Part shown: positions 17,279 through 26,222 of the stretch, piece after piece | Position numbering within the stretch: position 1 is the stretch's first letter | How the letters are laid out: every line of letters begins with the position of its first letter | Notes under the pieces: generated by a model | What the model saw: the letters and a program-made list of their open reading frames with translations, nothing else | Told to the model about the DNA's origin: nothing | Databases searched by the model: none | Source: Dehalococcoidia bacterium | GTDB taxonomy: Bacteria; Chloroflexota; Dehalococcoidia; Tepidiformales; Tepidiformaceae | Direction of reading: 5' to 3' | DNA length: 64,000 bases | NCBI GenBank assembly: GCA_020432045.1 | Contig: JAGQHB010000030.1 | Span: 1-64,000, forward strand | Position numbers and translations under genes: made by a program

Positions 17279-18265
17279 ATGAAAGCGATTGTGATTTCGA
17301 AGCCAGGGGGCCCCGAGGTCCTCGAATACCGTGACGTTCCCGACCCCGTGCCGGGTCCGGAGGACCTGCTGGTCCGTATCCACGCGACTGCATTAAACCG
17401 GGCCGACCTGCTGCAGCGCGCGGGCAACTATCCGCAGCCGGGGCCAAAAGCAGCGTTCGACATCCCCGGATTGGAGTTTTCGGGCGAAGTCGTGGCGGCG
17501 GGGGAGCGGACAGACGGCTTCGCGCCGGGCGACCGCGTAATGGGGCTGCTGGCCGGCGGTGGCTATGCGGAGCAGACCGTGATCCATCACCGCTTGGCGA
17601 TGACGGCGCCCGCGAACCTCTCGTGGCACGAGGCGGGCGGCGTGCCCGAGGTGTATATCACGGCGCACGACGCGCTCCTCCAGTGCGACCTTGTCGCGGG
17701 TGAGCGGGTGCTGATCCATGCGGCAGGGTCGGGCGTGGGCGTCGCTGCCATCCAGATCGCGAAGATGATGGGGTCGAGCTTTGTGTCCGGCACGGCGGGA
17801 AGCGACGAAAAGCTTGACCGGGCCAGGGCACTGGGGATGGACCTGGGCATCAACTACCGGACGCATGACTTTGCCGATGAAGTGCTGAAGGCGACGGACG
17901 GCCAGGGCGTGGATGTGCTGCTCGACGTGATCGGCGCCGACTACTGGGAACGGAACATGCGGTCGTTGGCGCGCAAAGGCCGCATGGTGATCGTGGGCTC
18001 GATGAGCGGCACGAAGACGGAAGTAAACCTTGGGATCCTTGGTGCGAAGCGCGCGCAGGTGCGGGGCACGGGGCTGCGGGCTCGGCCGCTGGAAGAGAAA
18101 GCGACGACGACGAAGCTGTTCGAAAAGAGCGTTGTGCCGCATCTCGCCTCGGGGCGTATCACGGTGCCGATCGACCGCGTATTCCCGCTGTCGGAGGCGG
18201 CAGCTGCTCACACCTACATGCATAGCAACGCCAACTTCGGAAAGATCGTGCTGGACTGCGAGTAG
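17279..18265 (+). CDS. zinc-independent quinone oxidoreductase (MDR superfamily)
   Basis: The 328-residue product begins MKAIVISKPGGPEVLEYRDV, has ALNRADLLQRAG typical of the quinone oxidoreductase/PIG3 branch, and carries the NADP-binding loop HAAGSGVGVAAIQIAK. The catalytic zinc cysteine and histidines of alcohol dehydrogenases are absent. Members reduce quinones or activated alkenes with NADPH. No good ribosome-binding site precedes the ATG. The next genes on the same strand (cupin, crotonase remnant) begin after a 140-base gap, so operon membership is uncertain. Confidence 0.92.
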   Translation: MKAIVISKPGGPEVLEYRDVPDPVPGPEDLLVRIHATALNRADLLQRAGNYPQPGPKAAFDIPGLEFSGEVVAAGERTDGFAPGDRVMGLLAGGGYAEQTVIHHRLAMTAPANLSWHEAGGVPEVYITAHDALLQCDLVAGERVLIHAAGSGVGVAAIQIAKMMGSSFVSGTAGSDEKLDRARALGMDLGINYRTHDFADEVLKATDGQGVDVLLDVIGADYWERNMRSLARKGRMVIVGSMSGTKTEVNLGILGAKRAQVRGTGLRARPLEEKATTTKLFEKSVVPHLASGRITVPIDRVFPLSEAAAAHTYMHSNANFGKIVLDCE

Positions 18266-18405
18266 GGGCGACGCAAGGAGGATGCTCAGCTGCTGGTTTG
18301 CCAGCTATCAATGTGTACGGCGTTTTTCCGGTGGCCCAGTGCAGAATCGAGCCGGCAATGCCCCCAAGTGCGCATCGGTCCGCAGGGGCACGAAAGGCGG
18401 TCATC

Positions 18406-18750
18406 ATGAGCAACGAGCAACCCGCGCCGGAGACGAACAGCATCACCGTGGAACTCCTCTCAACAGTCCCCCTCGGCCCGGAGATCGAGGGCATGCAGGG
18501 CCGTCAGCTTCGGATGCGGCGGTTCACCTTTGCACCAGGCGCCGTTTTCGGCCCTGTACACGACCACGCTGGCCGGCCCGGCATGGTTTACGTTTTGCAG
18601 GGGACGATCACTGACCATCGCGATGGGGTGACGACGGACTATGGGCCGGGATTAGGCTGGCCGGAGGACCGGAACACGCGGCACTGGCTGGAGAACCGGG
18701 GGCCAATGCCGGCGGTGGAGATCTCGGTCGACATCGTCACGGAAGGCTAG
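18406..18750 (+). CDS. small cupin domain protein
   Basis: I use ATG 18406 (MSNEQPAPE), preceded by AAAGGCGG, rather than the upstream ATG 18298, whose leader looks non-coding. The 114-residue product is a single cupin barrel: FTFAPGAVFGPVHDHAGRPG carries the first metal-binding motif (HDH) and ENRGPMPAVEISVDI closes the second; the second motif has a single His (TRHWLENRG). Function cannot be assigned; many such proteins are sugar isomerases, dioxygenases or sensors. A decayed crotonase gene follows its stop codon directly. Confidence 0.8.
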   Translation: MSNEQPAPETNSITVELLSTVPLGPEIEGMQGRQLRMRRFTFAPGAVFGPVHDHAGRPGMVYVLQGTITDHRDGVTTDYGPGLGWPEDRNTRHWLENRGPMPAVEISVDIVTEG

Positions 18751-18757
18751 ACCGGGA

Positions 18758-19078
18758 TCCGGCGAGGCCAACGATATGCTATTCACGCGCGAGCGCATCA
18801 ATGCCGCGACGGTGCTGTCGTCCGGGTTGGTGAGCCGCGTCGTCCCGGCCAACGAACTGCTGACGGTCGCGCGGGGGATGGCGGAGAAGATCGCCGGGTA
18901 TGTGCCGCTCGCCGTGCGCGCCATGCACGAGTGGGTCCGGCACCAGGGCAACATGCCGCCAGGAGAAGCGATGCGCCTTGCAGGGACAATGCGCTGGGCA
19001 ATCGGCCAGACTGACGACGCCAAAGAAGGCCCGCGTGCCTTCGCGGAAAAACGTCCACCCGTGTTCAAAGGGGAATAG
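18758..19078 (+). pseudogene. enoyl-CoA hydratase (crotonase) gene remnant, 5' part missing
   Basis: Only the C-terminal third of a crotonase is encoded. Similarity to the family starts right after the cupin stop (18750): GEANDMLFTRERINAATVLS, then GLVSRVVPANELL, which parallels HANDLLLSSRVVLAEEAERM in the intact crotonase at 29576-30397. The N-terminal half with the oxyanion-hole motifs is absent. An ATG at 18776 opens the frame, so a 100-residue fragment could still be made but would have no active site. The junction looks like a deletion that fused the cupin gene to the crotonase 3' end. Confidence 0.8.
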
Positions 19079-19111
19079 GGGTGCCATGAACGGGAGGAGA
19101 GGCTGACAGAC

Positions 19112-19630
19112 ATGACACCAGAAGAAGAACGGGTCCGGTCGTACCTGCTGGGCCAGGCGAACAAACTTTCGATCGCGGACCTGGTCGCGAAAGTACGGGA
19201 GGACTGCACCGCCCTGGAAGGGGTTGGAGCGGCAGTGCCAGCCGGGCGGTTCCATGACCGGCCGGGCGATGGCGAGTGGTCCGCAGCCGAGGTATGGACG
19301 CACGTCCTCGACATCAACGAGTCCGGGCGGCGGATGATTACGTCGGCCATCGAAAGCGGTGTCATCCCGGAACGCGTAAGCGACACCATCGCTGGCGGTG
19401 CTCGTACGGAACTTACGACAAGCGGGGATTACTGGGCGCGATACCTGGAGGAACGGGAACTGCTCCTCGATCGCGTATCGCAGGCACGTGGCGATGAGCA
19501 TCTTGAGGCGAAGATCACACATCCCCAGTTCGGACCGTTCAGCTGGCGCGAGTGGCTGCTGTTCATGCGTGTGCATGACCTGGACCATCTGCGGCAGCTC
19601 CAGAGCATCGCCGCTGCGCTCGGGAACTGA
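19112..19630 (+). CDS. DinB-fold protein
   Basis: The 172-residue protein has the DinB/YfiT four-helix pattern: GDGEWSAAEVWTHVLDINES contains the first metal histidine, and VHDLDHLRQLQSI near the C-terminus contains the paired histidines. DinB-like proteins are metal-dependent thiol transferases or are uncharacterised. It begins 31 bases after the crotonase remnant and ends 9 bases before the LLM oxidoreductase gene, suggesting one transcript with the latter. Confidence 0.85.
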   Translation: MTPEEERVRSYLLGQANKLSIADLVAKVREDCTALEGVGAAVPAGRFHDRPGDGEWSAAEVWTHVLDINESGRRMITSAIESGVIPERVSDTIAGGARTELTTSGDYWARYLEERELLLDRVSQARGDEHLEAKITHPQFGPFSWREWLLFMRVHDLDHLRQLQSIAAALGN

Positions 19631-19639
19631 GGACAGAGC

Positions 19640-20683
19640 ATGGTGAAGGTATCGGTGGGATTCGGCGTGGGCCGCAACGGCTGGGGAGAAGCAGTGAGCT
19701 GGATCCTCGAAGCGGAACGGCTTGGCGTGGATAGCGCATGGGCAGCGGAGGCGTGGGGGTTCGACGCCGTGACGCCGCTCGCCTATCTCGCCGGCCAAAC
19801 GAAGACGATCAAGCTGGGGACGGGCATCATGCAGGCCGGGACGCGCACGCCTGCCGCCGTGGCCATGACGGCACTGACAATGCAATCGCTTTCGGACGGG
19901 CGCTTTATCCTCGGGCTGGGCAACAGCGGGCCGCAGGTGGTGGAAGGCTGGCACGGCATCCCGTTCGACCGTCCGGTACAGCGTCTGCGAGAACTCGTGG
20001 AGATTGTGCGCATGGCGGCCAGCGGTGAGCGCGTGAGCTACGAGGGCAAGGTGTACACGCTGCCACTGCCGGGCGGGGAGGGGCGGGCGTTGCGGACGAG
20101 CGCTCCACCGGCACAGGTGCCGATCTACCTCGCGACGCTGGGGCCGCGGAGTCTCGAGATGACGGGCGAGATCGCCGACGGGTGGCTTGCATCGTCGTTC
20201 ATGCCCGACCACGCGGACGTGTTCTTCGACCCGATCCGGCGCGGGGCAGAACGGGCGGGACGGGCATTCGACGAAATCGAGCGGCACGGCGGTGGCGTCG
20301 TAGCGTTCACGGATGACCTGGAACGGGTAGTCCCGGACCGAAAGCCCGGGTTCGCTTTCGAGATCGGCGCGATGGGCTCGAAGGACCACAACTTCTACAA
20401 GGAGGCCTACGCGCGGCAAGGCTATGCCGAGCTTGTGGACCGGGTGCAGGGCCTGTGGCTCGAACGGAAGCGTGACGAGGCAGCAGCGCTCATCCCCGAT
20501 GAATTCGTGCTAAAGGCGAACCTGCTGGGCACAGAAGCGATGGTGCGCGAGCGCATCCGCGTCTACCGGAAGGCGGGCGTGACGACGATCAGCGCGAACC
20601 CGGCGGGAGAGACGTTGGCAGAGCGCGTCGAGACGCTGGGCCGGTTCATGACGCTGGTGGGAGAGGTGAGCGCGGAGGCGTAG
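19640..20683 (+). CDS. LLM class (luciferase-like) oxidoreductase, F420-type
   Basis: The 347-residue protein has the bacterial luciferase-like TIM barrel: SVGFGVGRNGW at the N-terminus, WAAEAWGFDAVTPLAYLAG, IKLGTGIMQAGTRTPAAVAM (the GTGI...R strand shared with F420-dependent enzymes), LGLGNSGPQVVEGWHG, and PIYLATLGPRSLEMTGEIAD. Relatives such as methylenetetrahydromethanopterin reductase and Fgd use reduced F420; some use FMN. A Ddn-type reductase at 31572-31940 also suggests an F420-producing cell. Substrate unknown. Confidence 0.9.
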   Translation: MVKVSVGFGVGRNGWGEAVSWILEAERLGVDSAWAAEAWGFDAVTPLAYLAGQTKTIKLGTGIMQAGTRTPAAVAMTALTMQSLSDGRFILGLGNSGPQVVEGWHGIPFDRPVQRLRELVEIVRMAASGERVSYEGKVYTLPLPGGEGRALRTSAPPAQVPIYLATLGPRSLEMTGEIADGWLASSFMPDHADVFFDPIRRGAERAGRAFDEIERHGGGVVAFTDDLERVVPDRKPGFAFEIGAMGSKDHNFYKEAYARQGYAELVDRVQGLWLERKRDEAAALIPDEFVLKANLLGTEAMVRERIRVYRKAGVTTISANPAGETLAERVETLGRFMTLVGEVSAEA

Positions 20684-20776
20684 GAAGAGTCCCGTAGCGT
20701 CTGCGTTCACCTCGCCGCGCAGCACGAACGGACCAGCAGATAGCCACCGGCTCCGCGCTGGCCGATAGTTCCGAAC

Positions 20777-23374
20777 ATGGCGGAACCGTTTCACCGCTAC
20801 TGCGATACGTGTGGCGCCCGGTTCGCGCTCGATGCGCACGCCTGCCCGCAGTGCGGGACGAACTGGAGCCCGAGTCCACCGCGCACGATCGCGAGCGCAA
20901 AGGCAACGCTCGAAACGCTCCAGGAATGGCATGCGGAAGGGATCATCCCGGCCGAGGCGTTCGGGGCGCTGCAGGCACGTGCTGAAGCGGATCTTCAGGG
21001 TGCGATCGACGCAGCCATTCGCCCGACGAGAGAATCAGCCACCGCCGCACCACCGCCCCCGATCACAGAGGCGATACAGCCATCCTTGCCCCCTGGCCCG
21101 GATTTCGGAGCGATCCTGTCGGAACGGCAGGCGGACATCTTGCTGTACCTCGGCGCGTTTCTGCTGGGCATGGCGGCGCTCATCTTCGTGAGCTACCAGG
21201 ACGGCACGGGCAACGCGGCGGTACGGGTGGCGGTGCTGGCCGGGTACACGGTGGCCAGCCTCGCAAGCGGCCTGCTGGTGCGGCGCTGGGACCGGGTGCG
21301 CGAAGCCGGACATGTCTTTCTCGGGCTGGGTGCGCTCCTTGTGCCGTTGAATTTCGTCCTCCTCTACACGGAAGTGTTACGGGACCGGGACGTGCCGCTC
21401 GACGCGGTCTGGTTGTACGGCTCGGTTTTCAGTGGCGCGCTCTACGCGGCGCTTGCCTGGCGAGGGTTCGGGCGCCTTTACCGGATCCCCGCCGGGATTG
21501 CAGTGCTCTCGGCGTGGATCTCGCTCAGTTCCGTGGTGGAGCTGCCACTCGAGTGGTTCGGAGCGTGGCTCATGCTGCTGGCCGGGGCGGTCGCCGCGAT
21601 CGGTGCGCCGAAACGGAAGTGGCTGGTCATTTGCGGCGGTGTGCCCGGCGGGTTCGCGCTGGCGTGGGCATATGTCGCAACGTTCGGGGACCATCCCTGG
21701 CAGCTGCCGGCGACGCATGCGATCGCAACGGCGGCAACCGCATGGAGTGCGTACCGGTTTCGATCGTCGCCTGGCCTGGGCGCCGTGCTATTGCTGGGCG
21801 CAGGCACCGTTTCGGCGGCGATGTGGGTACTGGACGCGCCGCCGGCGACGCTTTGCTACCCGCTTCTTCTAAGCGGGGTGGGTGCGCTGGTGATGGCCCG
21901 GGCGAACCGTGGATGGACCTGGCCGTGGTGGTACACCGCAGCGATGGCACTCACGTCGCTACCCGGGTTGGACCCAGAAGGCGCGAGCGCGGGATGGCGG
22001 GGGCTGGGCTGCTTCGGTAGTGCTGCTCTCGCCAGCTACCTGGCGTGGAAGAACGTTGACCATGGGTTTAGCACCTCGCCGGTGGGCAACAACGAGGTTG
22101 CGCGGACGCTGTGGGGCGAGCGCCTTGTCTATGCGCTGGCAGCGGCCGCGTTCGCGCTTGGGGGCACGATCCTGCTGCAGGAACAGGTAGGGATCGGCTC
22201 GCCGGAGAATGGTGCGCTGCTCACGGTGCTGGCGGCAGCGCCTGCGGTTGCCGTCATGCTGTTCCCTCGCCTGCGGTCAGACCACCTGCTGGCCGGGGCG
22301 ATCCCGATCTCCGCGGCGGCGGCGTTTGCGGCGCTACCCACCGACGGTGACTACCTGTACGCGGCAGCCTACCTGGCGGTACCGGGCGCGGCCTGGTTTG
22401 GGGCGTTTGCGCTCAGCGGGAGGTGGGTGCTCGCCGTTACGGGCGCCGCCTTCTTCGTGCTCGCCGCGTTTGGGGTGCGGGCAGAGTATGCCTGGCCCTA
22501 CTGGCAGCTGGCGCTCGCCTTCGCGGGCGCGGGGCTCTTGCTGTTTGTCACGCTCGAACCCTTCCGCGAGTACGGGGCGCCCAGCGAGCGACCTGTCTGC
22601 GCGATCATCCTTTCGTGGGGGCTGCACGCGGTCGCACTCCTGGTCGCCGTTGCGAGCCTCTTCGGATTCCTGTTCGACAGGGTAGAAACCGGCCGGGATC
22701 TGGTGGGCCTGCTGGTCGAGCGCGGGGACTACCGGGCAATCATCGTGCTGGTGCTGTTGCTGGCCGTGCTTATCGGGCGCGATGGATGGCGGTCCTGGGG
22801 TCCTCTGGCACTGCTTCCAGCGACAGCGGTCGGCCTCGCCGGGATCTTGATGACGATCGGACTGGCGAACCCATCCAACGTGCAGGCATACACGGCGCCG
22901 GTGGGGCTGTACCTGCTCGCGATCGGCCTGTGGGTGCAGCGATCACCGGATGTTGCCGCCCCGCATCTCCAGCTGCACGAGGTTGCAACGGTCGCCGGGG
23001 CAGCCTTCATCGTCTTCCCGCAGGTGGAGCAGAGCTTCGACCCGGGCGGCGGGTTCTGGGGCCTGGTCCTCATTGGAGAGGGGCTGGGGTTCCTAGTCGT
23101 GGGGCTGCTGTTTGCCGAGCGCTGGCTCGTCCCGGTGGGCACGCTCGTGCTGGGCGGGGTCGCGATGCGCTTCCTGCTGGAGAGCAGCGACACGGTGCCG
23201 TATTGGCTTTCGCTGGGGCTGCTGGGCACCCTGCTGCTGGCGGCAGGCCTGTTCGTGCTGTTGAACGCCGAATGGTGGGCGGCGACGCGACGCGATGCCG
23301 TGCGATGGTGGCAACGAGCGGGCGAGGGCTCTGTTGGCACGCTGGAGCCTCCGCCACCCCGGGCGGGAGAGTAG
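20777..23374 (+). CDS. large polytopic membrane protein with N-terminal zinc ribbon
   Basis: The 865-residue product opens with a double-CxxC zinc ribbon (CDTCGARFALDAHACPQC), then a short helical region resembling a SHOCT-like or DUF2157-like segment (LETLQEWHAEGIIPAEAFGA), a Pro-rich linker, and about twenty hydrophobic segments to the C-terminus (for example LLYLGAFLLGMAALIFVS). No transporter motif is seen. The layout resembles uncharacterised DUF2157-type proteins. It stands alone, with a strong terminator 20 bases after its stop. Confidence 0.75.
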   Translation: MAEPFHRYCDTCGARFALDAHACPQCGTNWSPSPPRTIASAKATLETLQEWHAEGIIPAEAFGALQARAEADLQGAIDAAIRPTRESATAAPPPPITEAIQPSLPPGPDFGAILSERQADILLYLGAFLLGMAALIFVSYQDGTGNAAVRVAVLAGYTVASLASGLLVRRWDRVREAGHVFLGLGALLVPLNFVLLYTEVLRDRDVPLDAVWLYGSVFSGALYAALAWRGFGRLYRIPAGIAVLSAWISLSSVVELPLEWFGAWLMLLAGAVAAIGAPKRKWLVICGGVPGGFALAWAYVATFGDHPWQLPATHAIATAATAWSAYRFRSSPGLGAVLLLGAGTVSAAMWVLDAPPATLCYPLLLSGVGALVMARANRGWTWPWWYTAAMALTSLPGLDPEGASAGWRGLGCFGSAALASYLAWKNVDHGFSTSPVGNNEVARTLWGERLVYALAAAAFALGGTILLQEQVGIGSPENGALLTVLAAAPAVAVMLFPRLRSDHLLAGAIPISAAAAFAALPTDGDYLYAAAYLAVPGAAWFGAFALSGRWVLAVTGAAFFVLAAFGVRAEYAWPYWQLALAFAGAGLLLFVTLEPFREYGAPSERPVCAIILSWGLHAVALLVAVASLFGFLFDRVETGRDLVGLLVERGDYRAIIVLVLLLAVLIGRDGWRSWGPLALLPATAVGLAGILMTIGLANPSNVQAYTAPVGLYLLAIGLWVQRSPDVAAPHLQLHEVATVAGAAFIVFPQVEQSFDPGGGFWGLVLIGEGLGFLVVGLLFAERWLVPVGTLVLGGVAMRFLLESSDTVPYWLSLGLLGTLLLAAGLFVLLNAEWWAATRRDAVRWWQRAGEGSVGTLEPPPPRAGE

Positions 23375-23393
23375 CCGCCCGAGACAATAAAAG

Positions 23394-23419
23394 CGGGGGA
23401 GGCTCGAAAGCCTCCCCCG
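23394..23419. terminator. bidirectional hairpin terminator
   Basis: An 11-bp perfect stem, CGGGGGAGGCT with AGCCTCCCCCG, closes a CGAA tetraloop. AATAAAA lies on one side and TTGTT on the other, so it can end transcription of both the membrane protein gene and the convergent acyl-CoA dehydrogenase gene. Confidence 0.88.
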
Positions 23420-23447
23420 TTGTTGACGTTCCCCGGACCCGGGCGGA

Positions 23448-24623
23448 TTAGCCGCGCGGAAGGCCGAGGCCGCGGGTAGCGATGATGTTTCGCTGGATTT
23501 CGCTGGTGCCGGCGGCGACGGTGCTGGACATGGACGACAGGTAGGGTGTCGCGATGTCCATGATTTCCTGCTTGCTGCCGTTGCGCAGCTGGCCGAGCAT
23601 GCCAAGCATGCTCATGCCGGTCTTGCCGATGCGCTGGCTGAGCTCAGAGCCGAACAGCTTGGAGGCGCTGGCCTCGTGGTTCGGGACCAGCCCCTTGGCC
23701 TGCATGTGGGCGACGCGATAGGAGAGGAACGTGCCGGTGGTCACTTCGATGTGGCGGTCGGCCAGTTCGTGGCGGATGGAGGGCCGGCGCTCGGCCAACT
23801 CGGGATGATCCTTTGCCAGCTTCATGAGGCGTTCGACGCGCTTGCGGCCGCCCGCGTAGGCGCCGATGCCGCTGCGCTCGAAGTCGAGGGCGACGGCAAG
23901 GTGATACCAGCCGCGGTTCACTTCACCAACAACCTGGTTAGCGGGAATGCGGACATCTTCGAAGAAGACCTCGTTGAAGCCGTGGCGGCCAGCCATGTTG
24001 ATAAGCGGGCGGACGCTGACGCCGGGGGTGTTCATATCGAGCATGAACATCGTGATGCCCTTGTGCTTCGGGGCGTCCGGGTCGGTGCGGGCGGCGAGCC
24101 AGCCCCAGTCGGCCATGTGGCCGCCGCTGGTCCAGATCTTGGAGCCGTTGACGACGTACTCGTCGCCGTCGCGGACCGCGCGGGTCTGAAGGGCGGCGAG
24201 GTCGGAACCGGCGCCGGGCTCGCTGTAGAGGGTGCACCACCAGTCGTCTGCACCGGTGATGCGGGGGATGAAGCGCTTCTTCTGCTCGTCGGTGCCGTAA
24301 AGCATGAGGCTGGGGCCGACCCACTGGATGCCCATGTTGCCAACGGGAGCCCCGGCGTAGGCCATTTCTTCGTTGTAGACGAGCTGGCGCATGTGGCTGG
24401 CGCCAGAACCTCCCATGTCCTTGGGCCAGGCCATCGCAAGCCAGCCCTTCTGAGAGAGCTTCTTTTGGAAGGTCATCGTATAGGCCTTCTCTTCGTCAGA
24501 GGACTTGAAGCCGCCTTCTTCGGCGCGCTTCAGGCGCTCTTCTTCGGGGGGGAGCTCGGCTGTGATGAAGTCCCGGACTTCCCCGCGGAAGGCCTCCACA
24601 TCGGGTTCATAGGTGTAACGCAT
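23448..24623 (-). CDS. acyl-CoA dehydrogenase
   Basis: ATG 24623 follows GGAGGT and gives a 391-residue protein of normal length; the extra upstream frame to 24812 is not needed. Family segments are all present: GWLAMAWPKDMGGSGASH, YSEPGAGSDLAALQTRA (the FAD/substrate loop), NGSKIWTSGGHMADWG, and GTSEIQRNIIATRGLGLPRG at the C-terminus. The usual catalytic Glu position near the C-terminus is not clearly identifiable by eye. It probably oxidises an acyl-CoA or related CoA thioester using an electron-transfer flavoprotein. It is divergent from the cupredoxin-fold pair. Confidence 0.92.
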   Translation of the reverse strand: MRYTYEPDVEAFRGEVRDFITAELPPEEERLKRAEEGGFKSSDEEKAYTMTFQKKLSQKGWLAMAWPKDMGGSGASHMRQLVYNEEMAYAGAPVGNMGIQWVGPSLMLYGTDEQKKRFIPRITGADDWWCTLYSEPGAGSDLAALQTRAVRDGDEYVVNGSKIWTSGGHMADWGWLAARTDPDAPKHKGITMFMLDMNTPGVSVRPLINMAGRHGFNEVFFEDVRIPANQVVGEVNRGWYHLAVALDFERSGIGAYAGGRKRVERLMKLAKDHPELAERRPSIRHELADRHIEVTTGTFLSYRVAHMQAKGLVPNHEASASKLFGSELSQRIGKTGMSMLGMLGQLRNGSKQEIMDIATPYLSSMSSTVAAGTSEIQRNIIATRGLGLPRG

Positions 24624-24769
24624 TCGGATGTACCTCCGGTAATTGTTCGCGTGGCGCGAAGAATAACAAATGCGGGCGCGCATGTCGTGTAGGAAAGCGA
24701 GTGAACGGCCGCATGCGATCGACCCGGCGTTTACCCTCGACCGCGCGAGTGCGTACCGGTAGGTTTCGC

Positions 24770-25300
24770 ATGGCGATGTACATGCGATTTCGCCGGGCGA
24801 TCCGGTTGTCACTGGCGGCGGTGTTGTTGGCGGTGGTGCTGGCCCCGGGCGCAGGCCTGCGGATTCACCCCGCGGCCGCGCTATTCGACGAGCTTCGCAT
24901 CGAGATCCGGCCCGAGGGGTTTAACCCGGCCGTGTGCCAGGTGAACCGCAACACCTACGCCAATATCCGGTTTGTGAACAGAGATTCGAAGCCACGCCGC
25001 ATCGTGGTCGACGAAATCGCGGAGCCCGGGGCGTTCCGGCTCGACACGGGCTGGATCGCCCCCGGCGAAACGCAGACGACAAGCTGGACCTTCACGGAAC
25101 TGCAGGACCTGAGGTACCGCGATCACGACAACCCGGCACTGACGGGGCGGATCATCGTGCCGATCCCGAACAACGCGGAACAGATCTGTGAGGCAGCGGT
25201 CTTACCGGACCCGGCCGGTGACCCGTGCGTCCGGGCGTTCGCAGAACCGGCCGGTTGCCGCGTGATCCCGCGAGTAACGAGCGACGGTCCGTTGCAGTAG
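24770..25300 (+). CDS. secreted cupredoxin-fold protein lacking copper ligands, copy 1
   Basis: Of several nearby in-frame starts I pick ATG 24770, which has GGTAGG upstream; 24701, 24776 and 24782 are alternatives. A signal segment (SLAAVLLAVVLAPGAGL) is followed by a cupredoxin-like domain: EIRPEGFNPAVCQVNRNTYA, NIRFVNRDSKPRRIVVDE, TGWIAPGETQTTSWTF, YRDHDNPALTGRIIVPI. In copper-binding relatives the segment reads PHxV and CxxHxxMxG; here His is Arg and the C/H/M positions are not conserved (DHDNPALTG), so type-1 copper cannot be held. The C-terminus has two Cys and ends VTSDGPLQ. It is a tandem paralogue of the next gene. Confidence 0.75.
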   Translation: MAMYMRFRRAIRLSLAAVLLAVVLAPGAGLRIHPAAALFDELRIEIRPEGFNPAVCQVNRNTYANIRFVNRDSKPRRIVVDEIAEPGAFRLDTGWIAPGETQTTSWTFTELQDLRYRDHDNPALTGRIIVPIPNNAEQICEAAVLPDPAGDPCVRAFAEPAGCRVIPRVTSDGPLQ

Positions 25301-25398
25301 CCGGACACAGCGGCAGGTTTACGCACTCGACCGTTCTTATGACGCGCCGTACGGTGGGCGTTCGCTCCGTGGTGGGGTGGAGCGAGGTTGGCCGGAAA

Positions 25399-25980
25399 AT
25401 GAACCAGAAACTGACACGCGCTCTAAGCGTGGTTGCGGCCGTCTCGATGCTGACGGCCGGCATTGCCGTGGTCGTCCTCAGCGAGAGCAGCACGCCAGCA
25501 CAGGCGGCGGGCACGTACTACATCGACATTCTCCCCGGTGGCTTTAACCCGCCAAACTGCACTGTGAACCGGAACGACAGCACGGTGAAGTTCGTGAACA
25601 AGGACAGCAAACCGCGGCGAGTTGTGGCCGGGGACCAGGTTGAGGAGACCGGCGAATACCCGCTCGATACGGGCCTAATCCTTCCTGGCGAAACGCAATC
25701 GGGCGGCTGGTTCTTCTCGGCACTCGACCAGAAGACCTATAAGGATTTCGACAACCCGGCGTTGACTGGCGTCATCATCGTGCCCAGAGACGAGAATGCG
25801 CAGTCCGTCTGCTCGCCCTTGCCGCCGACCCCAACACCGACCAATACGCCGACCGTGACGCCGACACCGACCGCAACGCCGCCGCCGCCGCCAACCCCAG
25901 AGGCGTGCGCACGGCTGCTGAACGCGCCGAAGGGCTGCAACCTGGCGCCGGCGGTCGCGAGCGACGGGCCGCAGCAGTAG
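25399..25980 (+). CDS. secreted cupredoxin-fold protein lacking copper ligands, copy 2
   Basis: ATG 25399 begins a signal peptide (ALSVVAAVSMLTAGIAVVVL) ending near AQAAGTYY; the frame upstream of it is not needed. The domain repeats that of copy 1: GGFNPPNCTVNRNDSTVKFV, NKDSKPRRVV, LILPGETQSGGWFFS, YKDFDNPALTGVIIVP. Copper ligands are again missing. This copy has an added Thr/Pro-rich stretch (about residues 143-168) before a shared C-terminal tail with two Cys that ends VASDGPQQ. The retained tail in both copies suggests a common exported function, possibly partner binding. A repeat cluster follows 13 bases after the stop. Confidence 0.75.
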   Translation: MNQKLTRALSVVAAVSMLTAGIAVVVLSESSTPAQAAGTYYIDILPGGFNPPNCTVNRNDSTVKFVNKDSKPRRVVAGDQVEETGEYPLDTGLILPGETQSGGWFFSALDQKTYKDFDNPALTGVIIVPRDENAQSVCSPLPPTPTPTNTPTVTPTPTATPPPPPTPEACARLLNAPKGCNLAPAVASDGPQQ

Positions 25981-25993
25981 GGGGCGGGAGGCA

Positions 25994-26218
25994 CCCCTCA
26001 TCCCCGGCCCTTCTCCCCGTGTCCGGGGAGAAGGGAGAACAGACGCGATCATGCGGGGCCCTCGCCCCCGGCAGGGAGAGAGGGCAGGGTGAGGGGCGCT
26101 ACCCGCCGAAATCCTTTGTGCTGCCGCGCCCCTCATCCCCAGCCCTTCTCCCCGTGTCCGGGGAGAAGGGAGAACCGACGCGATCATGCGGGACCCTCGC
26201 CCCCGGCAGGGTGAGGGG
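25994..26218. repeat. two copies of the two-hairpin intergenic repeat
   Basis: Copies at 25994-26096 and 26129-26218 begin CCCCTCATCCCC and end TGAGGGG, so the ends are inverted repeats. Each has a CCCTTCTCCCCGTGTCCGGG-type hairpin and a CCCTCGCCCCCGGCAGGG arm. They are the reverse complement of the elements at 7986-8300. They are nearly identical to each other, differing mainly by a short deletion in the second. They lie between the cupredoxin-fold pair and the HicB/HicA-like module. Confidence 0.82.
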
Positions 26219-26222
26219 GCTG

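Noticed and set aside
23676-24692. 338-residue plus-strand frame
   Set aside because: It is the antisense shadow of the acyl-CoA dehydrogenase gene and shows no motif.
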